Source of the DNA: Mallotus nudiflorus
Lineage: Eukaryota > Streptophyta > Magnoliopsida > Malpighiales > Euphorbiaceae
Assembly: GCA_947683625.1 (NCBI GenBank)
Contig: CANTUR010000049.1
Span: 7,976,501-8,040,500, forward strand
DNA: 64,000 nucleotides
Reading direction: 5' to 3'
Part shown: piece after piece, positions 43,862-56,531 of the stretch
How the letters are laid out: every line of letters begins with the position of its first letter
How positions within the stretch are numbered: the first letter of the stretch is position 1
Program-made: the position numbers and the translations under genes
Notes under the pieces: generated by a model
What the model saw: only the letters and a program-made list of their open reading frames with translations
Told to the model about the DNA's origin: nothing
The model's database searches: none

Positions 43862-45209
43862 GTTGGGTGTGGGATTCTTATACATTTATTAAAGTTAGCT
43901 AAATGAATAATGCATGACGTGTGCCTACAAAAGAAAAGGGTGAACATGTATGCATGGAGTGGATGCAAAATGCTATGATGAAAGAGGATTATTCCTGCAA
44001 GAAACAGTGGTTAGTATGTGCCTATTTATATGTATGTTATGTATACATGATTAAAGCTAGTTATTTTTTCCTGCATAATGAACAAACCAATCATAAGCAA
44101 GCTCTCCCTTCTAACCTTATTTCTCAATGAGGTTATTCAGTCCCTTTCCTAGGTAGGTTTTTAACCTTTAATGATTAGGGAACTATGGTTCTACTCTTAG
44201 AACTAGGATGTTTCAATTTTTGTTGATCAGAACTAAAGGGTAAATTGAGGAATGATACTAAAATGTGCTTGAGGTAAGCACATGATGTCAATATGAAGGT
44301 AAATTATCAAGCTTTAAATGATGTCTATAGTCCATATGCTCTCGTATGCATAGGACCATGGTCAATCAGAGGGAGCTCAAGTTCTTGCCCCTATATTGAT
44401 ATTCAATATATTTATTGGGAGTTATGAAAGTATCGTTCAATAGTTTAAATTTGGATTTTACCAATATAAAGGTCCATAATCTAGTTGGATTCCTAACCCA
44501 TTCATTTGATCTGATAAGGATAAATGGATGATGTCTCATAGGTTCCATTATTGAGGGATGTCATTTATTGTAAGTGTACATAGAGTATTCAAGCTAAGGT
44601 ACATGATTCTTAACATTCCCCATACTTCAGGCTCGCATGAAGTAGATGAGAATCACGTGGTCCTGAGCTTGAATGTTATATGAAAACTGATATTATGACA
44701 TCATTCGATGATAGACACTAGGAGAGTGATGTCATTTTATGAATATCAGGTTAGACAAACAATATTACGACAGGGATAGTATAAACAACTTGGTCAAATC
44801 CTAATGGATGTTACTTTTGGTTTATCTATATGAGTTAAGCTAGGGTGAAAGGCTAAAGGTTCCTTTATCGAGAATGCCCCCATATGACTAAGGTTATGGT
44901 CTTCAGTTAGTGAGTCTAACATTTTTTTGATAACTCGATTGCCCCTTTTAGGACTTAGGTTACAGATTCTTATCAGATGAGTCCAGTGAATGCATGAGTA
45001 AAAGCTAAAGGTAATAATATTGTATCTTTGTCACCCCATGACTTGAGAGGAATCATGGTAGTAATGTCATTTAGTATTATTAAGGCTTTTAAGGACCAAT
45101 GGTGCATGTGTGATGTGTAGTGCAAATGCAGTGGTGAGGGGCTCTAAACAATTAAGCATTACATAATGAGAAATAGTCATTTTCAAGTTGATCTCTCTTA
45201 CTTAGAAGT
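43862..45209 (-). other. Tat leader between PBS and gag
   Basis: About 1.35 kb without a convincing gene. Short ORFs (for example at 43921-44130 and 44366-44548) show no family pattern. Confidence 0.5.
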
Positions 45210-45227
45210 CTTTAGTGGAGTCACCAC
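45210..45227 (-). other. Primer-binding site of family-A element 3
   Basis: Minus strand GTGGTGACTCCACTAAAG directly after the LTR end GGTTGCTCACA. It is related to the Tat/Ogre tRNA-Arg-type site and to the site at 14291. Confidence 0.75.
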
Positions 45228-47139
45228 TGTGAGCAACCTTTTTCATTTTGCATCTTTTAGGTTCGAGAAGAATTAGTTCTATAAGGGTCTTTTGTTTCCG
45301 AGGGACATGGCAACTTTACCGAATAGGGACAAATGATTGGTCTCAGGAGGAACAAGACATTTTTTTTATTTTGTGGAGTCACCACTCAATTTTTAGAAAA
45401 TCAAGAAAAGAAAACGGACAACATTGGATCACTCAGCAAGTATTGTCCCTAGTAGAGATTTCCAGGTTCGGGGGATCAGATATACTTTTTGACTATTTCT
45501 CATTATACAATGTTTAATGTATAGCTACTGCAACACCCTAGTTTTAGTAATGACAGTTTGTATAACATTCACATAATTCATCAGATAGTGGAAGGTAATA
45601 AAGCGAAGGATATTATTATTACATTGCTTTCCTAATAAAATATATATAAAAGGAAAAAAGATTATGGAGAAGTAAATCTAATGAATCTACAAGGTAAATA
45701 TGACCATTCACATAGCTTGCTCAATCACATGAACAATGGGATAAACAATGAACACTTGATCATTTGAAAGAGTAAGCGAAAAAGTAGATGATCATGCATG
45801 ATTGCAGTGATTATTGATGCTATGATGATAATATTGAGGATGCATAATGATGATATGAAATGATCATAATAAAGCATAGATAATTCAGATAGCATGTAAA
45901 ATTGCTACTCCTATCACTTAAGCACAACATTATTCCCAAATGTTGGTGATGATAAAATACAATGTGATAAAATAAATGTGCTAAAATGATTGTGTGGTCC
46001 TCATACTCGACTAAACTTATATGGGTTTTAAACCTTTAGCTTTGAGGGATTATCAAGAGGTTCAAAATGACAATAAAATGATGCTCATTTGTATATCTTT
46101 GAAGCATGATTTGATAAAGATAAGGCTTGGTTTATTGGAAAAGAGGTATAATCTTCTAAGAAAAAGATAGTGGGAGAGCAAAAACTATCTGGAAAAGGGT
46201 TTCCAGCACCTTCAATTGGATAGATTTTTGAGTGTGTGTGCTTCCACTTGCTCCCCCCTCAAAATGGGGTATGGATGTGTCTATTCATAGTGAAAAATGT
46301 ATGGAATAAGAGGGTATATGTGTGGTCACGCTCACGTTACTAAGACGAAATACATGGCCACACGAAGTGCACGTGACTGCATGCTTGGCGCATGGCTACA
46401 CGTGCAGTTACATGCACTTTCACGTATTACACACTCTATTTGGAGCTTATGCGTGCTTTTTTGAGGTTGGTTCCTAGGGTTTTTAGACCTTTTGGACACG
46501 TTTGCAAAGTTCATTTTATCAAATTCAAATACCATTTTAGCGCACGACACCTAAGGGTGTTTACTTACACTTCTAAGAGATCTGCGCTAATCCTCTAGTT
46601 GTTTTGGACTATTTTGGGACCACTTCCAGAGGTTTGGAGCCTTCCAGATGTGTTTTCAAATTTCATTTTTTCCAGTTTGGCTTTAGTTTTAACATGTGAC
46701 ACCTAGGGGTGTTGATGACTTTACGCACACTTCTAAATGACACACGTTGATTCTTGGGTTGTATTGGACTATTTTGGGACCACTTCTAGAGGTTTTAGAG
46801 CCCTTTATATGTGTTTTCAAAGTTCATTTTATTAGAATCGATTTCCATTTTTTCATGAAGTTGGGTCCCAATCTAATGAAATGAACATCGATCCAACAAG
46901 CTGAGTGTTCTGAGGAAGGAAATGTCAGAATAAGCTTCTTATTATTTTGATAATTCATATTTCTTAAGGTTGGAGCACAAGTTAATGGCTTAGTGATTGA
47001 TTTTTCACACTAGTGGGGTCAATGAGGTTTTATAAGGTTGCACATTTCAGAGTGTTACGAACAACCAGACTTTAGTCATCTTAGAGGTTCATTTCATCAT
47101 TGGACCTTTTTTAAGGACAGTCAAATTTGATGTATGACA
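45228..47139 (-). mobile_element. Family-A Tat LTR, copy 3 (5' LTR)
   Basis: On the minus strand it starts TGTCATACATCAAATTTGAC (at 47139) and ends TTGCTCACA (at 45228), 1912 bp, the most complete family-A LTR here. It is followed by primer site, leader and gag, so it is the 5' LTR. It contains the near-end GAGTGGTGACTCCAC block (about 45375-45389), a second PBS-like motif about 150 bp before the end. The CATG-rich array is at 46310-46440. The TATA region (about 46285) is decayed. The flank beyond 47139 is copia pol. Confidence 0.85.
46310..46440 (-). promoter_or_regulatory. CATG/GTCACG-rich array in family-A LTR copy 3
   Basis: Words seen: TGTGGTCACGCTCACG, ACATGGCCACACG, GTGCACGTGACTGCATGC, GGCGCATGGCTACACGTGC and TTACATGCACTTTCACG. 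It is the same position as the arrays of copies 1 and 2 relative to LTR ends, and is CpG-rich compared with its surroundings. Confidence 0.5.
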
Positions 47140-47144
47140 CACTA

Positions 47145-49990
47145 TTTCAAGTTTAACTGGAAAGGGTTATGAATTTCATTTTAGAAGAGATGTTTGTAAC
47201 ATTTACTTTGGAAGTTAAATGTCATGCATGAGTTATTTAATATATGGTTTATATTATGTTGATAATATGTCCAATAATAATGAGTCTCAAATTAATGCAA
47301 GTGATGCAAATGCAATGACAATTGAAAATACATCTAACTTCAAATATCTATGGCACTTAATTTTATGTCACATTGTAGAGGATAGGATCAATAAGTTAGA
47401 AAGGTCAGGAATCATGAGCAATCTTGAATCTACATCTAATCTGACTTATGAGGCTTTTCTTTAAGGCAAGTTGACTAGATCACCATTGATTAGAAAAATG
47501 GCACGAGCTAAAGATATGTTAGTGATCATACATAGTGATGTATATGGACCATTTGCCAAAATGGTTAGAGGTGGTTTCTACTACTTTATAACCTTTATAC
47601 ATGATCTATCAAGGTATGATCACTTGTTTTTTATGAAACATAAAAGTGAATCCTTTAAAAAGTTTAAGGAATTTAAAGCCTAAGTAGAGAAAGAAATTAG
47701 GAAAAGTATTAAAACTCTAAGATCATATTGAGGAGGTGAATACTTAAGTATTGAGTTCATTGAGTTCCTTAAGGAACACAACATTATGTCATAACTCATA
47801 CCACCTAGAACGCCCCAACTAAATAGTGTGTTTGAGAGAAGAAATTATACTTTATTAGATATGGTACATTCTATGATGAGCTACAATGATATTTCTATTT
47901 CACTTTAGGTTTGTGCACTCCAAATAGCCTCTTACATCCTTAATTGTGTTCCATCCAAATTTGTTTTTGCTACACCATATAAGATATGGCATAGTAAAGC
48001 ACACATTTTTAAGATTTAGGGATGTTTAGCTTTTATCAAGAGGCTAAAATCAAACAAGTTGGATGTAAAATCAATTAAAGGAAGGTTTGTTGGGTATCCT
48101 AAAGATAGTTTAGGGTATTACTTTTATCTTCCTACTAAACAAGTTATTGTTATAAGTATAGATGTTATTTCCCTTAACAAAGTGTTTCTTAAAGAAAGTG
48201 ACAAAAGAAGGAAGATAATGTTAGATGATGAGTCATCTAAAGAAACCCAACAAATTGATCAAATGGATATTGATCAACCTGAAGAGCTTTTCTAATTGAG
48301 AATGTCATCAACCGACTCCTAGAAGGTCTAGGAGGGTATCTCATCCATTGGAGAGATATGGTTTTCTACATGACATGCAAGAGTTGTAAATTCATGAAGA
48401 AACGAATCATGATGATGTAATTACAACATATGAAGAAGCTTTGTCAAATAAAGATTCTTTAAAATGGCTCAAAGCAATGAAAGCCAAAATGGATTCAATG
48501 TATGCAAACCAAGTCTAAATACTTGTTGATTTACCTAAAGGTATTTTACCTATATGTTATTAATAGGTCTTTAAGAAAAAGATTATTTTAGATGGAAAGG
48601 TTGATACTTATAAAGCAAGGCTTGTAATTAAAGGGTTTTGCTAAAGGTAAGGGGTTGACTATAAGGAAACCCTCTTGTTAGTAGCTATGCTTAAATCCAT
48701 TCAAATTATTCTAGCTATAGCTGCACACTTTAATTATAAGGTTTGGCTTATGGATGTCAAAACTACTTTTCTTAATAGATAAGTTAAGGAAGAGATTTAT
48801 ATGAAGCAACCTAAGGGTTTTGAATATGAGAATAAATCAAAAGTGTGCAAGCTTAATACATCTATTTATGGTTTATAGAAAGCTTCAAGGAGTTGGAATC
48901 ATCATTTCAATGAGGCTATCATTTCTTATAGTTTCATTAAAAATGATAATAAGCCATGTGTTTATAAGAAGGTTAGTAGGAGCCAACTCACTTTCTTAGT
49001 CTTGTACATGGATGACATTTTATTAATTGGAAATGATGTTAGAATGATGACTTATGTGAAAGTATAGCTATCTAAATATTTCTCAATGAAGGACTTAGGT
49101 GAGGCAACCTATGTTCTTAGAATTTGAGTCTATAGAGATAGATCAAAGATAATGATAGGTTTATCCCAAAGTCTTTACTTGAAAAAGGTGTTGAAAAGGT
49201 TTAACATGCTTAATTCCAAGAGAGGATTGTTACCATTTACGCATGACATCCATTTATCCAAAGGTATGTCACTTAAAACACCTTAGGAGATGAAACAAAT
49301 AGCCAAGGTTCCTTATGGTTCAACTATAGGAAGCTTGATGTATGATATGCTATATACTAGGCCTATTATTGCCTATGGTGTTAATGTGACTAGGAAGCTT
49401 CAATCCAATCTAGTTTTGGATCACTAGATAGTTATCAAGGCAATCTTTAAATGCTTGAGAAGTACTAAAGATTTAGTCTTAAATTATAGAAGAGGTGATC
49501 TATAGATAGATTGTTTTATAAATTCTCATTTTTAATCAGATGTGGATGATAGAAAGTCCATCTCTAGGTTTTTTTCATTTATTATGGAGGAGTAGTGAGC
49601 TGGAAGAATTCTAAGCAAGGTATCACTGTTGATTTCACTATACAGGTCGAGTATATAGCTGCATTAAATGCTACTAAATAAGTTATTTGGATTAAAAATT
49701 TTATTATTGAACTAGCAGTTGTTTACTCCATTGAGTCCCTAATTCCTCTTTATTACGACAATAATACAGCCATTACTTTGGCAAAGGAACTGAGGTTTCA
49801 CTAGAGATCTAAACATATAGAAAGGCACTTCTATATTATTAAAGAACTTATTGGAAAGGACGATGTGCTCATGCAAAAGGTAGCTTTATCTGATAATGTA
49901 GCCAATCTATTGACTAAAGTACTAACACAACTACAGCTAGAATGACATCTTGAGAAGATAGGACTAAAATACTGTAGTGATTGGCTTTAG
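47145..49990 (+). pseudogene. Ty1/copia pol: integrase, reverse transcriptase, RNase H
   Basis: Domains in order: pre-integrase region (LTGKGYEFHFRRDVCNIYFG near 47153; LWHLILCHIVEDRI near 47350), integrase core (IIHSDVYGPF 47527-47556; GGEYLS near 47732; TPQLN near 47812; SMMSYNDISISL near 47872; GRFVGYPKDSLGYYFYLP near 48080), then reverse transcriptase (DTYKARLVIKGF near 48605; MDVKTTFLN near 48751; EEIYMKQPKGFEYEN near 48791; the catalytic YMDD intact near 49005) and RNase H (GSLMYDMLYTRPIIAYGV near 49330; YIAALNATK near 49654; SKHIERHFYIIKE near 49808). Nearly every domain carries stops, mostly TAG or TAA at former Gln or Trp codons. Gag and the 5' LTR are absent because the family-A Tat element is inserted just before 47145. 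Confidence 0.9.
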
Positions 49991-49991
49991 T

Positions 49992-50004
49992 ACAAGTGGA
50001 AGAT
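49992..50004 (+). other. Polypurine tract of the copia element
   Basis: ACAAGTGGAAGAT directly before TGTTAGCATAGG. Short and weakly purine-rich, but positioned exactly at the LTR edge. Confidence 0.6.
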
Positions 50005-52080
50005 TGTTAGCATAGGTGGTATGCCTTAGAGGACAATAATATATTTTGACATTGTAAATTATCCTAAGTGGCGATAATGTAATATTCTATTATTAAAGTG
50101 TTTATTTAATTAAATATTAATCCATTAGCATCATATTATCAAGAGTTGATAGTATCATCTACAAATATATTTAGTACATATGCTATAAAATGTTCATAAT
50201 CAATAAATTAATATTTGAGTAATATTAATATGACTATCACCTCTATCTATCTTCGTAGATTAGTATGTGATACTAATAGTGGGAGTTAGTAAGTCTCATG
50301 CTACTTGATATGAGATATTATAATAGACATGTTGATACTCATGTAATGGATGGTTCGAACGTGACATTAGATTTATGATTATTTGGATATTCACTTATAA
50401 TCAACAATCACAATCTAGGTCATAATGGTGCATATAGTCCTTTGACATGAGGTGACACAATCATCCACATTTGAGTGGTTAGGGTTTGTTACTAACATAC
50501 TTATGTTAATCACAAATGGGTATATGTATTATAGTGTCTCTATTCAGTTAAATGTAGGGATAAGTGTTCAACCAAGATAGGATTCATTGCCTGGAGTGAA
50601 ACGGGATAAGATCCTATGCTATCTAAGTTTGTTCTTAATGAATAAGTTTCGGGCCAGGACAAACATGACATAGCTTGAAAGAGTTTCAGTGCTAAAACAA
50701 TGTTTCTAGTATTTGTTATATTTTTTCAAGAACTTCAACTTAAGATGAGGTCATCTGATATAGCTATTAAAGTTTGACTAAACCATGACTTTAGGATGTA
50801 TCAGGATCCTTTAAAGAAGGGATTTAGTGCACAGTAATAATCACTAAAGGGTTCATGTGAATCAATACATGTATTCATTTCTAATTGGGTAGTTGTGATA
50901 TATATTCTAAGGGTCACTCACAACTTAAGAGAACTAAATGTGTATAATTAGGATTCTCATATTTATATTTGAAAGGACTTTCAAATAATATCAAGTGTTG
51001 ATATTATCTTTTCATTGTCAATTAGACATGAACCTAGTAAGTTACACCTAAAAGAGTTTCACCAAATCATCATCAATATTAATCTAATTATTGATTAAAG
51101 AGTTTAATTATTAATTAAGATTAATGGAATTAGATTTATGCTTTAAGTAATAATTTTAACATATCATGAAATCTAATTCAAGTAAGGGTTTAATTATTAA
51201 TTTATACTTAATTAATATGAGATACTAATTAAGGTATTAAATTAATAATATATATTGTTTCCATTTGGACTTGGATTAATGGCCTAAGTAGTTTGGGCTT
51301 AGGCCTAAAAGAGTTTTGGACCAAAGACTAATCTAAAATGTCGAGAAAGCCCATCAACCTAATCTAGGCCCATTTGTCTAATGGATTGTGCTTGAGCCAA
51401 GTATTAACCCAATTACCAAGTGCAAATCCATATAAAATGATATGGTCAAATTGTCTTATAGGCATACATTATCTCTTTAATGTATATTGTTGACCATAGC
51501 AAGATAGCGATTAGGTTACATGGTTATGTGTAGAGAATATATGTAGACATAATACATAAGATGTATTCAATTCTCTACATACTTCTTTATTCACTTATAC
51601 AACTTGTATAATTATTGTGAAAAGTTATATTGTAAGTGATAAGGTAATAAGGTGATTGGTTTCTTTATATATATATATATAACCTAAGATATGTTTCTAA
51701 GGTTAGAGAGAGTGTAGAGACACACACCACAAAATAGAGAATAACATCTACACACACTAACCCTAAGTGTTCTTGCAAAGTTTTTGGAGGGTTATTAGAG
51801 AGGCTACTTGGAACTAATCTAATCTAAGCAAGAAGGTGATTTGGTGGAATTTTGGTGTTTTAAGCAGAGGTATAAGATTTGGGAGGCTAGAGCATTTGAT
51901 TTAAGAGTTAAACCTAAAACATCCAAACCTTGTAGAATATTAACTATTGTGGTCTACATCAAACTTAGGAGTTCGTAAGTTTTTTTAAATTTAGAATTCA
52001 TAGGTTGTTGCTCATTCATGTTGTTGTGTTATTTAGCTATGTGTAAAATGCAAAATGGATGTATGAGAATGGAAAAGATC
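50005..52080 (+). mobile_element. Ty1/copia 3' LTR, family D copy 2
   Basis: Starts TGTTAGCATAGGTGGTATGC after pol and the purine tract, and aligns with 23315-24980. It keeps an internal segment (about 50610-51045) that copy 1 lacks. Similarity to copy 1 fades after GATGTATGAGAATGG near 52070, so the exact end is uncertain. Confidence 0.82.
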
Positions 52081-52690
52081 ATGTGAGGATGCAATTTTAT
52101 ACATGAATGATGAGGAAATGCAACTTTAACACCAAAAGATGCAATTATGAATTAAAAAATGACATTTTATTATAGAATTATGAAAGTGACACTTGGTGAC
52201 ACAAAATATGATTTTTATAACAAGATGAAAACTTTATACAAAAAATATGATTTTTCATATAAAAAATGTAGAAAATGATTTTTAGAATTTAAAAATTAAA
52301 ATTTTATATGAAAAATTTGATTTTTCACATAACGTACATAATTTCATAAAATTGCAACTTTTAATGCCAAAATATAGAATTTGTGTCAAAAATATGATTT
52401 TTGACAATGAAATGTAAAAATGATGCTAAATTGATATTGTGATTATAAAATGCATTATGTATTGTAAAAATGTTATTTTTGAGAAATTCACATTTTGAAG
52501 CTAGAAAATGCAAATCAAAACAATTATAAAATGCAAATAACATAGAAATTAACAAATAGCATGTAAAAAGTTAGATTTCACCACATAACTCACATAAACT
52601 ATCGTAATTTGTTGGCCGACACAATAAAAATAAAAGAGAATATGATTAGAAGAGAGAAATGCAGTAACAGTAACATAAATGTGCAAAATG
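52081..52690. other. AT-rich DNA with TATGATTTTT-like repeats
   Basis: Repeated short phrases (AAAATATGATTTTT, AAAATGCAAAT, GATGCAATTATG) but no clean period and no gene. It may be the decayed end of the copia LTR or of the adjacent Tat LTR. Confidence 0.35.
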
Positions 52691-53450
52691 TTATGTGTTG
52701 GGAATGATTAGTTATTCCAACTCATCTAGCTATGAAATGATGTGAGAAATGCATATAAATATACATTTAAAGTGTGTTTTGACAAAGACGAGGTTTAGTT
52801 TAATTTTAAAATAGGTCTAGAAATCCAAAGAGAATAAGAGGAATTTGGTTAGAAAATCTTAAAATGCAGGCTTTCAAAGTCTTCAACCTGATAAAGTAAA
52901 TGTACTATCTAAATAGCCGGCCTAGAAAATGAAAAGGGTCAAGTATTTATAAATGGAAGAATTTTTGTGTGCGTATGCGCAAAGCACATGTTCACGTGGA
53001 GGAATGCTCAGAGGAACCACATAGATGTGCGCATGAGTGAGGAGTGCATGCATGAGCGCATGTGAGTGTGTATACTCACACATGGGCATGTGTACATGTG
53101 CAAAGCACGTGACATATGTGCGTAGTTCTCCTAGACTGATTTTTGACAATTTTTGGGTTTTCATAGATTTTTTGGGTTTTATGAAGGTGTTTCAGACTTA
53201 TGACAAATCAACTTCCAGTTTCATTTAATTGAATTTTGGTTCAACGAAACAAGTGTTGGTTTGTTGAAACTCAGTTAAATGATTCAATGATCTACTTATC
53301 ACCTCATAAGTCCGGTTTAGGTGAATCTCGGGTCTTCAGGGTTTTGAGGTCTTTGTAAGCTTTGGAGACAATGTTAATAAACATACTCTTGTCATTTTCA
53401 TATTTTATTTTCATCATCGGATCATTGCCAGGAATAGTCAATATTATACA
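52690..53450 (-). mobile_element. Degraded family-A-like Tat LTR, copy 4
   Basis: The right edge reads TGTATAATATTGACTATTCC on the minus strand, a decayed form of TGTCATACATCAAATTTGAC. Plus-strand words TCATCATCGGATCATTGCC (53412) and GACAAAGACGAGGTTTAGTT (52780) match the minus-strand copy 3. A TATA-like TTTATAAATAC (minus, about 52950) follows a CATG-rich array (52970-53125) with GTGCATGCATGAGCGCATG. The left edge is unclear. It is more diverged than copies 1-3, so either older or a related subfamily. Confidence 0.6.
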
Positions 53451-54433
53451 TGTAGCAAGCCATGATAATGTGGCCCACTACACAACTAAATTTTTTAAAG
53501 GCAATTCATATTTTAAACTTAATGTTAATCAGAATTTATTTTTTTTAATTTTATTTTGTATTTTTAAATTTGAATTCTTTAAATAATTAATTAAAATAAT
53601 AAAATTTAAAAATTTAAAATGAACTGATTGAACCTGCCATATTATGATTTAAATAGTTATAGTATGTAACTATTTTTTTTTATTATTTTTGTAATTATAA
53701 ATGTAAAAGAATGACAAAATGATAAAATATCACAATTAGCAATGCACTATTTATATTGCTAGTTGTGACATAAAATATTTTTCAAGGTGAAGGATTGATA
53801 TTATTCAACAAATGTTACAAATAAGTGTGATTGGCATCATCACACTACCAAGAAAAAGATCAATGGCTCACACAATTTAAAAAGACCCAAAAAATAAAAA
53901 TAATGAAAATTAAAACTCTACAACTCAATTAATTAAGGTAAAAGAAAGCAAATAAAAATAGTGGATGTGGTAGTTCACCAGGTGAGAGACTGCTATTGAG
54001 GAAACAATATTAGATAAGTATGAAAATATTTATACTCTACCAAAAGAATTAGCTAAATTTCAGCAATGGCAATGAAATATTAGCGATGGGGTTGCTCGTT
54101 TGGCATTGAAATGGAGCCATCAGTTTAACAGCTATCCGCATATATTTCAACATATTAATATTTTTGCTAAATTTTAATTAATCTATATAATTAGGCAATT
54201 TATTAAACTCCATCTAAATTAGTTAACATATAATATCTGAAATAGATAATGGTAAGTATAAATTTTTAAAATTAACTTTAGATTTCTAGTTTGATAAACA
54301 ATAGATTTCTAGTTTCAATGAACTACTGATAAAATAAAATAAAAAAAAAATTCAATTTTTTATTTTTATTTTAGGTAATTTTTTTTTTTTTTTTATGAAT
54401 TTTCATACTAGGTGGCACTCTAAATCAATTTCT

Positions 54434-54437
54434 CTCC

Positions 54438-54470
<33 letters not shown>

Positions 54471-54472
54471 GC
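54434..54472. repeat. (CT)n(AT)n microsatellite
   Basis: CTCTCCCTCTCTCTC followed by about 12 AT units. Confidence 0.9.
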
Positions 54473-54479
54473 TCTTTCT

Positions 54480-54690
54480 CTTAAGGTTCAGAGCCAACTG
54501 CCGAACTAAAGTCCTTGTTTTCCCACTAAAGGCCGCATGATTTAACTAGAGCACCATCGACCACAGATTTCCATTTTTAGTGGAGTAATATGAGCCATCT
54601 CTCCTTTTAGGTGTTGTCCAAGGCTGTCGGAACTCTCTATCTTGGTATTTAGATCTGTTATTGGTCTTATACTCTCCATTTGAACATATA
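54480..54690. other. Unidentified low-AT patch
   Basis: About 210 bp with clearly higher GC than its surroundings (for example GGCCGCATGATTT, CCAAGGCTGTCGG). The minus strand can be read as SDSLGQHLKGEMAHI and MEICGRWCSS with one stop. I do not recognise the family; it could be a captured exon or a piece of another element. Confidence 0.25.
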
Positions 54691-55577
54691 GATTTTTAAT
54701 CTCATACATTATGGGAAATAAAAAATAATAACATAAATTATCAATTAGTGAAACTTAGAATAGAGGTGAATTTAAAAAAAATAATAATAAAACGTTTATA
54801 TCTATATTATCTATAAATTTATATAATATATGAGGTAATTTTTTAATAAAAATATTTTATTTTACACATTTAGATAAAAGTTTTTATACTATTTTAAACA
54901 TCTATTACATATGAAAAAAAATTGGATTGAAAAAAATAAACTTTTATTCTAAGTTAAATATGTATTTTGAATTTGTCTACAAATAATAAATATAGTTTAA
55001 TTTATACTAATACTAACAACAAACTTATATGTTATATTGAATCGATATTTCAAATTTTAAATTTGTAAATAATTAGTAAAGTAATTTAATTTTTAAATAG
55101 ATTCTATATCTAAACATGATAAAAATGATTGAGTTACAAAATTTTTAAATTTTGTAATGATTAAAACTTTCTTTATGAATTACTATTCTTTTTATTAATA
55201 TTATTTAGTTATAAAATTAAAACTTAGTTAATAAGTATTACCTAGTTTAATTTTAAATGAAACATAATAATAGCAAATCAAAATTTTGTATGTTTTACAT
55301 TTAGTTTTTTTTTTTTTAATTTTGCTATTACTAAGTATTGTTTCTATTTTGTAGTAGGCTAAAAAATATAAATATGTGTATGTGTAATCTATCTATATGT
55401 GATTGGAAACTCAACATTTGAAAACATTTAATGAATAACTATAAAATTCACTCTAAATATAAAATTGAAAACTTTTAATGTATATTTAATTTCTATTTTC
55501 CATTTATAAATGCAATATTACAACCCACAAATAATTAAGAAAAAAATTTGTTCTTTCATATTTCATATTTCATATTT

Positions 55578-56531
55578 CACTACAAAAAAAATTGAATTTT
55601 AGTGATAGAAATTTGTAATGGAAATTTCCGTCACAAAATTGTGATAAATTTGTGATGGAATTGTGACTAGAATTACAATTACTAGCGGACTTTTGTAACA
55701 AAATAGATTTCCATAAGAAAAATTACTGCAAAAGCATTTGAGGAGATTTTGTGATGGAAAATTATGATGGATTTGTGACAAAAAAGAAATAAATGATGGA
55801 AGTTGGCACAAAAAATTTGTGATGGGCAAAAAATCACTAAATAAACTACTAAATAAATGACTTCATTAAAAATAATTTGTGACAAATAACATTTCTGTCA
55901 CAAAATAGTGACAAAAATGTAATTCTGTCATAAAATAGTTATAGAAAGTTATTTCTGTAAAAAAATGACGGACATTTAAATTCATCACAAAATAATGATG
56001 GAACTTTATTTCTATCATAAATTAGTAGCTGAAATTTAATTTCATAACAAAATACTAATGAAAATGTTACTTGTCAGTATGTTGTGTAAGAAACACATAG
56101 CAAACATTAGTGACAAAAATTTAGTTTCATCACAAAATAGTGACAAAAATTGAATTTCGTCACAAAATAGTGATTGAAATGTCATTCGTTACTACATTGT
56201 GTAAGAAAATGCAGAGCAAAATTTAGTGATGGAGATTAAATTTTGTCACAAAATACTGAAAGAAATTGAATTCCATCATAAAATAGTGATGGAAAAGTCA
56301 TATGTGACTACGTCGTGTAAAAAATGCATAGCAAAATTTAGTGATGGAAGTTTAATTCCATAAAAAAAATAGTGATAGAAATTTAACTCTGTCACAAAAT
56401 AATGACAGAAAGGTAATTTTTCCATAAAATAGCAACGAAAAGTTAATTTCATTAATATGTCAAAAAATAATTTTGTCACAAAATTGTGACATATTTAGAG
56501 AAAATATTGACAAAAATTTTCAACATGTAGT
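55578..56531. mobile_element. Non-autonomous CACTA-like element
   Basis: The left end CACTACAAAAAAAATTGAA followed by TTTTAGTGATAGAAATTTG is typical of plant CACTA (En/Spm-type) ends. The interior is packed with GTGACAGAAATTTAATTTCGT-like and TTTCCGTCACAAAATTGTGA-like words on both strands, the subterminal repeats of this superfamily. A probable right end, TTTCAACATGTAGT (56518-56531), is decayed. About 950 bp, no transposase. A clean 3-bp target duplication is not visible. Confidence 0.6.

Larger units (their letters stand above)
53451..55577. other. AT-rich intergenic DNA
   Basis: No gene recognised. It contains a (TC)n(AT)n microsatellite (54434-54472) and a less AT-rich patch, 54480-54690, described separately. 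Confidence 0.5.

Noticed and set aside
46332..46598. Overlapping ORFs on both strands around 46.4 kb
   Set aside because: They fall in the CATG-rich array of the family-A LTR and are not conserved as frames in the other LTR copies.
54480..54690. tRNA-like segment
   Set aside because: I could not form acceptor, anticodon and T arms with the conserved bases.
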